From contig NZ_BNAQ01000001.1 of assembly GCF_014653575.1 (NCBI RefSeq), positions 620,001-684,000 of the forward strand: DNA of 64,000 nucleotides, given 5' to 3'. The notes under the pieces are model-generated. The model saw only the letters and a program-made list of their open reading frames with translations, had not been told where the DNA came from and did no database searches. Below are positions 57,548 through 64,000 of the stretch, piece after piece. The position numbers were made by a program, and so were the translations under genes. Numbering within the stretch: the first letter of the stretch is position 1; each line of letters opens with the position of its first letter. The stretch is from Sphingomonas glacialis (GTDB lineage: Bacteria; Pseudomonadota; Alphaproteobacteria; Sphingomonadales; Sphingomonadaceae).

Positions 57548-59844
57548 TGCGCGAGAAGGAACTTCGCCTCGCGCTCGTCTGCTATGGCGGCATCAGCCTT
57601 GCCGTCTACATGCACGGCATCACCAAGGAAATCTGGCGGCTCGCGCGGGCCAGCCGCGCCTTCCACGCGGGCGACCCGGCTGCGGCGACGGGCAGCGAAG
57701 CGGTCTATTTCGCCTTGTTCGAAGAAATCGAGGCCGAGACCGGGCTCAAGCTGCGCGTGCTCGTCGACATCATCGCCGGCGCGAGTGCGGGCGGGATCAA
57801 CGGCATCTTTCTGGGCCAGGCGATCAGCACTGGCCAAAGCCTCGAACCGCTCACCCAGCTCTGGCTCGATTCGGCCGATATCGAGGCGCTGGTCGATCCC
57901 AAGCAAGCGCCGACGCACCGCTTCACCAAGGTCTGGGCGCTGCCGCTCGCCTGGATGGCGGGGCGGCGCGATGGCGAGGATATCGACCAGACCGTCGAGC
58001 CCGGCGAGCGCGAGGAAGTCCGCGCCAAGCTCTCGCATTTCATCCGCTCGCGCTGGTTCGAACCGCCGTTTGGCGGCGAGCGTTTCACCGGGCTGATCCT
58101 CGATGCGCTCGCAGCGATGGCCGCCTCACCGCGCGAACCGCGCCTGCTCCCCCCGGGTCAGCCGCTCGACCTGTTCGTCACCGTCACCGACTTCCGTGGC
58201 CATCCCGAACGGCTGACGCTCAATTCGCCGCCCGAAGTGGTCGAAACCGAACACCGCGTAATCGTCCCGTTCAGCGACCACGGCATCGCCGGCGAGACGC
58301 TCGCCGACCCTGCCGAGCTCGCCTTTGCCGGGCGCGCGACGTCGAGCTTTCCGGGGGCCTTCCCGCCTTTCATGGTCGGCGAACTCGACCGCGTGCTCGA
58401 AACGCGCAAGGCCAGCTGGCCGGGCCGCGCCGCCTTCCTCAAACGCATCCTGCCGCGGCAATTCGCCGTGAACGCCGCCGAAAGCGCGGTGCTGATCGAT
58501 GGCTCGGTGCTCAACAACGCGCCGTTCCGCCCCGCGATCGAAGCGCTGCGCGAGCGTCCTGCGCGCCGCCAGGTCGATCGGCGCTTCGTCTATATCGACC
58601 CCAACCCGCGCGGCGCGCTGGTGTTCGGTGCGACGCGGAGCGAAGTCCCGGGCTTCTTCCAGACGATCCTCGGCGCGGTCACCGAATTGCCGCGCGCGCA
58701 GCCGATCCGCGACAATCTCGAGGAGATCGCCACGCGCTCGCGCCAGATCGAGCGCATGCGCTCGATCATCGCGGGGATCCGGCCCGAGGTCGAAAAGCAA
58801 GTCGAGGCGCTGTTTGGCTACACGCTGTTCCTCGATTCGCCGACCGCGGCACGGCTCGCGACATGGCGCCGCCGCGCGCAAGCCGCCGCCGCCAAGAGCG
58901 CGGGCTATGGCTATGCCGCGTACGGCCATCTCAAGATCAACGGCGTGGTCGAGGCGATCACCGACTTGCTGTACCATGCCGGCGGCGAGCCCGGCGGGCA
59001 GCATTGGCGGCGGATCCGCGGGCATATCGCCGAGGCGGTCAGCGCGCGCGGGTTCGACGATATGCAATCAAGCCTCGCCGGCGGAGCGAGCCGCGCGACG
59101 ATCGGTTTCCTGCGCACCTTCGACCTGGGCTTTCGCTTGCGTCGGCTGCGCCTGCTCGCGCGCCGCATCACCGATCTCGAGGGCGACCAGCCGGAGGCCG
59201 AACTCTCCGGGATCCGCGAGGCGATCTACGAAAGCCTTGCCGAATATCTGGAGCGCAAGCGGACCGACCGCTACGGCGCGTTGCGCGACGCGGTGCAGGG
59301 CTTGCGCGGCGATGCCGGACCGTTGCTCGACGCGCTGGGCACGGCGATGGACTTGAAGGCGCTCGACAGCCGCACCGAAGCGCGCCTGGCAGCGGCGTTC
59401 GCCGGGCTCAGCCGCGACATCAAGCGTCCGATCCTCTTGACCTATCTCGGCTTCCCCTATTTCGATGTCGCGACGCTCCCCCTGCTGCAAGGCGAAGGGC
59501 TCGACGAATTCGACCCGATCAAGGTCGACCGGATCTGCCCCGACGATGCCGCGAGCATTCGCAGCGGCGGCGCCGAAGCAAGTTTGAAGGGCATCCAGTT
59601 CAACAGCTTCGGCGCGTTCTTCAGTCGCGCCTATCGTGAGAACGACTATCTGTGGGGCCGGCTGCACGGAGCCGAACGGATGATCGACATCGTCCTGTCA
59701 GCGCTCGAACCGGGCATGACGCTCAAGGCTGGACGCACCGCCGCAATCAAGCGCGCGGCGTTCCTCGCGATCCTCGACGAGGAAGCCGAGAAGCTGACCG
59801 CGGTCCCCGGCCTGTTCGAGACGCTGCGCCGCGAGATCGGCTGA
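57547..59844 (+). CDS. Patatin-like phospholipase, TIGR03607-type
   Basis: A 765-residue patatin-related protein. The serine nucleophile is S80 in IIAGASAGGINGIFLG (GxSxG), the oxyanion region is ALVCYGGISLAVYMHG, and the dyad Asp is D318 in LIDGSVLNNAPF (the family's DG[GA] is DGS here). The C-terminal half, DUF3376-like, has many short helices. TGATG coupling to the upstream gene suggests co-translation. Predicted to be an intracellular lipid acyl hydrolase; the substrate is unknown. Confidence 0.85.
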   Translation: MREKELRLALVCYGGISLAVYMHGITKEIWRLARASRAFHAGDPAAATGSEAVYFALFEEIEAETGLKLRVLVDIIAGASAGGINGIFLGQAISTGQSLEPLTQLWLDSADIEALVDPKQAPTHRFTKVWALPLAWMAGRRDGEDIDQTVEPGEREEVRAKLSHFIRSRWFEPPFGGERFTGLILDALAAMAASPREPRLLPPGQPLDLFVTVTDFRGHPERLTLNSPPEVVETEHRVIVPFSDHGIAGETLADPAELAFAGRATSSFPGAFPPFMVGELDRVLETRKASWPGRAAFLKRILPRQFAVNAAESAVLIDGSVLNNAPFRPAIEALRERPARRQVDRRFVYIDPNPRGALVFGATRSEVPGFFQTILGAVTELPRAQPIRDNLEEIATRSRQIERMRSIIAGIRPEVEKQVEALFGYTLFLDSPTAARLATWRRRAQAAAAKSAGYGYAAYGHLKINGVVEAITDLLYHAGGEPGGQHWRRIRGHIAEAVSARGFDDMQSSLAGGASRATIGFLRTFDLGFRLRRLRLLARRITDLEGDQPEAELSGIREAIYESLAEYLERKRTDRYGALRDAVQGLRGDAGPLLDALGTAMDLKALDSRTEARLAAAFAGLSRDIKRPILLTYLGFPYFDVATLPLLQGEGLDEFDPIKVDRICPDDAASIRSGGAEASLKGIQFNSFGAFFSRAYRENDYLWGRLHGAERMIDIVLSALEPGMTLKAGRTAAIKRAAFLAILDEEAEKLTAVPGLFETLRREIG

Positions 59845-59900
59845 AGCGGCGAACGACGCAGCAGGTTGGCAACCCACCGCATTGCCATTACGCTGCCGTC

Positions 59901-60224
59901 ATGCAGTTCCTCAAAATCCTCTTCTGGTGTCTTCTCGCCTTCATTGCGGCGGTCTTCACGCTCGGCAATTGGACCAGCGTGCCGATCAAATTGTGGGGCG
60001 GGATGGAAGCACTGGTCAATTTGCCGCTGCTGCTGCTGCTGACCTTCCTCGCCGGGCTCGTGCCGACGCTGCTGTGGCATTCGACGTTGCGCTGGCGCTT
60101 GCGCAATCGCCTCACCGCAGCCGAGCGTGCGCTGCACGATCTGCGCGTCACCGCGGCACCCGTGCCGGTCTCGACGCTCAGCCCCGAATCCGTCGTCGTC
60201 GTCCATCCGGTCGACCCGGCATGA
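59901..60224 (+). CDS. LapA-domain membrane protein
   Basis: A 107-residue membrane protein with two transmembrane segments (about 4-22, LKILFWCLLAFIAAVFTLGN, and about 40-58, LPLLLLLTFLAGLVPTLLW), separated by SVPIKLWGGMEALVN. This is the LapA-type (DUF1049) pattern seen next to pyrF in other sphingomonads. The stop overlaps pyrF by ATGA. Role: probably in envelope lipopolysaccharide regulation by homology; not tested here. Confidence 0.75.
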   Translation: MQFLKILFWCLLAFIAAVFTLGNWTSVPIKLWGGMEALVNLPLLLLLTFLAGLVPTLLWHSTLRWRLRNRLTAAERALHDLRVTAAPVPVSTLSPESVVVVHPVDPA

Positions 60225-60895
60225 GCAACCGCATCTACGTCGCGCTCGACACGCCCGATCTCGCCAAGGCGCACGCAATGGCGGGCAAGCTTCGCCACCA
60301 TGTCGGCGGGATCAAGCTCGGGCTCGAATTCTTCATGGCCAATGGCCGCGCCGGCGTGCGCGACATGGCCGAGCTCGGCCTGCCGATCTTCCTCGACCTC
60401 AAGCTCCACGACATTCCCAACACCGTCGCCAAGGCGATCATGGCGTTGCGCGATCTCGCGCCGGCGATCCTCACGGTCCATGCCGCCGGTGGACGCGCCA
60501 TGCTCGAGGATGCCAAGGCGGCGGCGCCTGCGGGCACCAAGGTGGTCGCGGTGACGACGCTGACGAGCCTCGATGGAACCGACCTCAAGTCGATCGGCTG
60601 CATGGGCGATCCGCACGAACAGGTCCTGCGCTTGACCGAACTCGCGCGCGACTCGGGTGTCGATGGCGTGGTCTGTTCGGGCGAGGAAGTCGCCGCCGCA
60701 CATAGATTCTGGCCCAAAGGTTTCTTCGTCGTGCCAGGTGTACGGCCCGCCGACGGCGTGGTCGGTGACCAGAAGCGCGTCGTCACCCCGCGCGCAGCGA
60801 TCGACGCGGGCGCGTCGATCCTGGTGATCGGTCGCCCGCTGACGCAAGCCGAGGATCCCGACGCGGCCGCGCGCGCGATCGCAGCGACGCTCTGA
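60221..60895 (+). CDS. pyrF: Orotidine 5'-phosphate decarboxylase PyrF
   Basis: A 224-residue OMP decarboxylase, last step of UMP synthesis. The catalytic Asp-x-Lys-x-x-Asp array is D59-L60-K61-L62-H63-D64 in FLDLKLHDIPNTV. VVCSGEEV and the phosphate-binding VPGVRPADG complete the active site. The start is fixed by ATGA overlap with the LapA-like gene. Full length for the family. Confidence 0.95.
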   Translation: MSNRIYVALDTPDLAKAHAMAGKLRHHVGGIKLGLEFFMANGRAGVRDMAELGLPIFLDLKLHDIPNTVAKAIMALRDLAPAILTVHAAGGRAMLEDAKAAAPAGTKVVAVTTLTSLDGTDLKSIGCMGDPHEQVLRLTELARDSGVDGVVCSGEEVAAAHRFWPKGFFVVPGVRPADGVVGDQKRVVTPRAAIDAGASILVIGRPLTQAEDPDAAARAIAATL

Positions 60896-60923
60896 GCAAG
60901 CGCTGAGGAACCGTCGAACCGTC

Positions 60924-61562
60924 ATGCAGATCAGCGCGAAAATCTGTGGTCTCTCGACCCCCGAAACGCTCGACGCCGCGATCGACGGCGGCGCGAGCCA
61001 TGTCGGATTCGTGTTCTATGCGCCGTCGCCCCGTACGCTATCGCGCGATCGTGCCGCGCAACTCGCGGCGCGCGTGCCAGCGCATGTCCAGCGTGTCGGG
61101 GTGTTCGTCGACCCCGATGACGCGTTGCTCGACCGCGCGATCGCGGCTGGGCATCTCGACGTTCTGCAACTCCACAAAACCCCGGCTGCGCGCAGCGCCG
61201 CGATCAAGGCGCGGACCGGCCTGCCGCTGTGGAGCGCGGTCGCGGTGCGGACGCGCGCCGATTTGGCGGAGGCGGCAAACTTTGGCGGCGTCGCCGATCG
61301 GATCCTCTACGATGCCAAGACGCCGCCCGGTGCCGCGCTTCCCGGCGGGATGGGCGTGCGGTTCGACTGGAGCTTGCTCGAGGGCTTCCGGCATCCCTTG
61401 CCATGGTTGCTGTCGGGCGGGCTCGATCCGGTCAATCTGCGCGAGGCGGTGGCGATGACCGGCGCGACGCTGGTCGACGTCTCCTCGGGCGTCGAAAGCG
61501 CCCCGGGGATCAAGGATGTCACGAAAATCCGCGCGTTCCTACAGGCGGTAAACGACCTCTAA
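60924..61562 (+). CDS. trpF: Phosphoribosylanthranilate isomerase TrpF
   Basis: A 212-residue TIM-barrel isomerase for tryptophan synthesis. The catalytic Cys8 is in KICGLSTPE; SHVGFVFYAPSPR follows, and the C-terminal Asp is in LVDVSSGVESAPG with the phosphate site GIKD. It lies between pyrF (28-base gap) and trpB, separated from the latter by a composite palindromic repeat. Confidence 0.95.
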   Translation: MQISAKICGLSTPETLDAAIDGGASHVGFVFYAPSPRTLSRDRAAQLAARVPAHVQRVGVFVDPDDALLDRAIAAGHLDVLQLHKTPAARSAAIKARTGLPLWSAVAVRTRADLAEAANFGGVADRILYDAKTPPGAALPGGMGVRFDWSLLEGFRHPLPWLLSGGLDPVNLREAVAMTGATLVDVSSGVESAPGIKDVTKIRAFLQAVNDL

Positions 61563-61570
61563 TCTTGAAG

Positions 61571-61692
61571 CCCTCTCCCATCCTTCATGGGAGAGGGTTG
61601 GGTGAGGGTCTTCTGTCTTCTTTCTTCGGCCGCGCACCCCGCCTCAAGAAAAAGACCCTCACCAAAACCTCCCCCGCGAAGGCGGGAGAGGG
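61571..61692. repeat. Composite palindromic repeat between trpF and trpB (family 3)
   Basis: Three nested inverted repeats: CCCTCTCCCAT/ATGGGAGAGGG hairpin at 61571-61597; GGTGAGGGTC (61601-61610) against GACCCTCACC (61654-61663); and a second hairpin, CTCCCCCGC...GGCGGGAGAG, near 61669-61691. Together they form a symmetrical element of about 120 bases. Such compound elements are known in sphingomonad and other alphaproteobacterial genomes. Confidence 0.75.
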
Positions 61693-61745
61693 CTTTACGC
61701 CGCACCCGGCTCGACACGCCCGCGCCAGGTGCTAAACGGCACGGC

Positions 61746-62975
61746 ATGAACGCTCCCAACTCCTTCCGCACCCAGCCAGACGAGCGCGGCCATTTCGGTG
61801 ACTTCGGCGGCCGCTATGTCGCCGAGACGCTGATGCCGCTCGTGCTCGAGCTCGACACCGCCTATCGCGCCGCCAAGGCCGACCCGGCCTTCAAGGCGCA
61901 GTTCGACGATCTGCTCGAACATTATGTCGGTCGCCCGAGCCCGCTCTATTACGCCGAGCGCTTGACCGAAGCGCTGCGCGAATCCGCGCCCGAGGGCAAA
62001 GGCGCGCAAATCTGGTTCAAACGCGACGAGCTCAATCACACCGGCGCGCACAAGATCAACAATTGCATCGGGCAGATCCTGCTCGCGATGCGCATGGGCA
62101 AGACGCGGATCATCGCCGAGACGGGCGCTGGCCAGCACGGCGTCGCCACCGCGACGGTCTGCGCGCGCTTCGGCCTGCCGTGCATCATCTATATGGGCGC
62201 CAAGGACATCGAGCGGCAGGCCTCCAACGTGTTCCGCATGAAGCTGCTCGGCGCCGAAGTCCGCCCGGTGACGAGCGGATCGCATTCGCTCAAGGATGCG
62301 ATGAACGAGGGCATGCGCGACTGGGTCGCCAACGTCCACGACACGTTCTACATCATCGGCACCGCTGCCGGCCCGCATCCATACCCTGAGATGGTCCGCG
62401 ATTTCCAAAGCGTGATCGGCATCGAGGCACGCGCGCAGATGCTCTCGCGGATTAACCGCCTGCCCGACATGCTCGTCGCGGCGATCGGCGGCGGGTCGAA
62501 CGCGATCGGGCTGTTCCATCCTTTCCTCGACGATAGCGACGTCATGATGCTCGGCGTCGAAGCGGCGGGTCGCGGGCTCGACAAGGAGCATGCGGCGTCG
62601 CTCGCCGGCGGCACGCCGGGCATCCTCCACGGCAACAAGACCTATCTGCTGCAGGACGAAGACGGCCAGATCACAGAGGCGCATTCAATCTCGGCGGGGC
62701 TCGACTATCCGGGCATTGGCCCCGAGCACAGCTGGCTGCACTCGATCGGCCGCGTCCAATACACCTCGATCACCGACACCGAGGCGCTCGATGCGTTCCA
62801 GCTGCTGTGCCGCACCGAGGGCATCATCCCCGCTTTGGAACCATCCCACGCCATCGCCGCGGTGGCGAAGCGCGCGCGCGAAATGGACCGCGACCAGATC
62901 ATCCTCGCGAACCTGTGCGGGCGCGGCGACAAGGACATCTTCACCGTCGCCGAGGCGCTCGGGGTGGCGCTATGA
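61746..62975 (+). CDS. trpB: Tryptophan synthase beta subunit TrpB
   Basis: A 409-residue PLP enzyme. The Schiff-base Lys103 is in [20 protein letters not shown] and the phosphate-binding GGGSNAIG are in place, and [11 protein letters not shown] and EPSHAIAA end the chain. ATG at 61746; the frame continues upstream through the repeat but is not coding there. Operon with trpA downstream, with a repeat between them. Confidence 0.97.
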   Translation: MNAPNSFRTQPDERGHFGDFGGRYVAETLMPLVLELDTAYRAAKADPAFKAQFDDLLEHYVGRPSPLYYAERLTEALRESAPEGKGAQIWFKRDELNHTGAHKINNCIGQILLAMRMGKTRIIAETGAGQHGVATATVCARFGLPCIIYMGAKDIERQASNVFRMKLLGAEVRPVTSGSHSLKDAMNEGMRDWVANVHDTFYIIGTAAGPHPYPEMVRDFQSVIGIEARAQMLSRINRLPDMLVAAIGGGSNAIGLFHPFLDDSDVMMLGVEAAGRGLDKEHAASLAGGTPGILHGNKTYLLQDEDGQITEAHSISAGLDYPGIGPEHSWLHSIGRVQYTSITDTEALDAFQLLCRTEGIIPALEPSHAIAAVAKRAREMDRDQIILANLCGRGDKDIFTVAEALGVAL

Positions 62976-62993
62976 GCGCCGTCCAGAAGGCAT

Positions 62994-63101
62994 CGTCACC
63001 CCGGCCTTGTGCCGGGGTCCACCAAGCCGCAAACTCCCCAGTCCGACACTCTTGCGTTGCGCTCGCTGCACAGTGGACCCCGGCACAAGGCCGGAGTGAC
63101 G
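62994..63101. repeat. Palindromic repeat between trpB and trpA (family 2, copy 2)
   Basis: The left arm 62994-63023 is identical over 30 bases to the left arm at 51917; the right arm 63073-63101 is its complement with one change (GGCCGGAGTGACG instead of GGCCGGGGTGACG). It interrupts the trpB-trpA operon, which usually has little or no gap, so the transcript must read through a strong hairpin. Confidence 0.8.
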
Positions 63102-63105
63102 ACCG

Positions 63106-63903
63106 ATGAGTAACCGCCTCGCCGCCGCCTTCGCCAAGGGCCACCCCGCGCTCGTCACCTTCGTCACCGCCGGTGACGGCCCGACGCCTGCGATCCTCGA
63201 CGCGCTCGTCGAGGGCGGCGCCGACGTGATCGAGCTCGGCATGCCGTTCACCGATCCGATGGCCGATGGCCCCGCGATCCAGGCGGCGAACATCCGCAGC
63301 TTGCTCGCCGGCACGCGCACCGCCGACATCCTCGCGATCGCGACCGACTTCCGCGCGCGCCACCCGGATACCCCGCTGGTCCTGATGGGCTATGCCAATC
63401 CGATGACGATCCGTGGCGGCGCGTGGTTCGCTGACGCCGCGCATGCAGCGGGCGTCGACGGCGTGATCTGCGTCGACATCCCGCCCGAGGAAGACCCCGC
63501 ACTCGGCCCCGCGCTGCGCGCCAAGGGCATCGCGCCGATCCGCCTCGCCACGCCGACCACCGACGCAGCCCGCCTCCCCGTCGTGCTCGATGGCGCGAAC
63601 GGCTTCCTCTATTACGTCTCGGTTGCCGGCATCACCGGGCTGCAGCAGGCGGCGCAGACCTCGATCGACGAAGCGGTCAAGCGGCTCAAGGCGCATACCG
63701 ACCTCCCCGTCGCGGTCGGCTTCGGCGTGCGCACGCCCGAACAGGCCGCTGCAATCGCCAAGGTCGCCGACGGCGTCGTCGTCGGCTCGGCGATCGTCGA
63801 GCTCGTCGCCGAACATGGCGCGGCAGCGCCGCACGCCGTGCGCGCCTATATCCAGTCCCTGTCGGCGGCGATCCGCACCGCCCGCGAAGGAGTTCCCGCA
63901 TGA
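63106..63903 (+). CDS. trpA: Tryptophan synthase alpha subunit TrpA
   Basis: A 265-residue TIM barrel that releases indole from indole-3-glycerol phosphate. The catalytic residues are Glu43 (VIELGMPFTDP) and Asp54 (MADGPAIQ). Loop regions LMGYANPM, GVICVDIPPEE and VAVGFGVRTPEQ match the family. The stop overlaps the accD start (ATGA at 63900-63903), showing translational coupling to fatty-acid synthesis. Confidence 0.96.
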   Translation: MSNRLAAAFAKGHPALVTFVTAGDGPTPAILDALVEGGADVIELGMPFTDPMADGPAIQAANIRSLLAGTRTADILAIATDFRARHPDTPLVLMGYANPMTIRGGAWFADAAHAAGVDGVICVDIPPEEDPALGPALRAKGIAPIRLATPTTDAARLPVVLDGANGFLYYVSVAGITGLQQAAQTSIDEAVKRLKAHTDLPVAVGFGVRTPEQAAAIAKVADGVVVGSAIVELVAEHGAAAPHAVRAYIQSLSAAIRTAREGVPA

Positions 63904-64000
63904 GCTGGCTCACCAGCGTCCGCAACGCGCTCGCCTATGTCGTCCCCGTCAAGAAAGAAACGCCCGACAATCTGTGGCACAAGTGCAAGAGCTGCGGGAC
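63900..64000 (+). CDS. accD: Acetyl-CoA carboxylase carboxyltransferase beta subunit (start only)
   Basis: Only the first 33 codons lie in the window: MSWLTSVRNALAYVVPVKKE then NLWHKCKSCGT. The CKSCG pair is the first half of the zinc ribbon that opens AccD. trpA-accD coupling is common in alphaproteobacteria. The rest of the gene is outside. Confidence 0.85.
   Translation, partial: MSWLTSVRNALAYVVPVKKETPDNLWHKCKSCG

Noticed and set aside
39492..63101. CRISPR array
   Set aside because: The repeated arms are palindromic, isolated and kilobases apart, with no regular spacers and no cas genes.

Overview
The window is high-GC DNA with ATGA/GTGA-coupled operons, a moaC-moeA pair, a pyrF-trpF-trpB-trpA-accD block, a MucR/Ros zinc-finger regulator and several families of palindromic intergenic repeats. 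Together these suggest a sphingomonad-like alphaproteobacterium (Sphingomonas or a close relative). This is an inference from gene content and style; there is no rRNA in the window.

Region 1 (1-24718) is most of a prophage with a lambda-like / gene-transfer-agent-like siphovirus layout. On the + strand, in order: major capsid protein (5' end outside the window), small head genes, head-tail connector, gp10-like and terminator-like neck genes, tail tube, a probable G/GT-type tail-assembly chaperone pair, tape measure, distal tail protein, four-cysteine hub protein, NlpC/P60 peptidase, and a tail-tip protein that ends in a Hint (intein/hedgehog-like) domain. After these come an SGNH-esterase tail fibre, the lysis cassette (lysozyme, holin-like, overlapping i-spanin/o-spanin) and a tailspike. 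Two minus-strand accessory genes interrupt the tail module. A leftward, tightly overlapping operon (24533 to 21262) carries two cytosine-5 DNA methyltransferases and small unknown genes; the second methyltransferase is frameshifted at its C-terminus. The right edge abuts the 3' end of a tRNA-Ile2(CAU) gene at 24719-24795, the likely attachment site. No integrase lies in the window, so it should be beyond the left edge.

Region 2 (24808-33472) is chromosomal: a polysaccharide-deacetylase-like protein, a histidine-kinase-like protein with a degenerate ATP pocket, an Lrp/AsnC regulator, a Bcr/CflA-type MFS exporter, a small unknown gene and an Mfd-like helicase shorter than housekeeping Mfd.

Region 3 (33616-55899) is a molybdenum island. 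It has two complete three-subunit molybdenum hydroxylases, one with a Tat signal (PaoABC-like, periplasmic) and one without. Around them are moaA, an xdhC/paoD-type chaperone, moaE, moaD, two moeA genes, mobA, fdhD, a YdeP-family formate-dehydrogenase-like oxidoreductase, modABC (ModC lacks its Mop domain) and moaC. A TonB-dependent receptor sits in the middle. The island thus encodes molybdate import, most steps of cofactor synthesis, cofactor maturation and the client enzymes.

Region 4 (55903-64000) has a small unknown gene, the MucR-like regulator, an endonuclease/exonuclease/phosphatase-family protein coupled to a patatin-like protein, a LapA-like membrane protein coupled to pyrF, then trpF, trpB, trpA and the start of accD. 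Palindromic repeats lie at 39492-39585, 51917-52011, 61571-61692 and 62994-63101; two of them share an identical 30-base arm.
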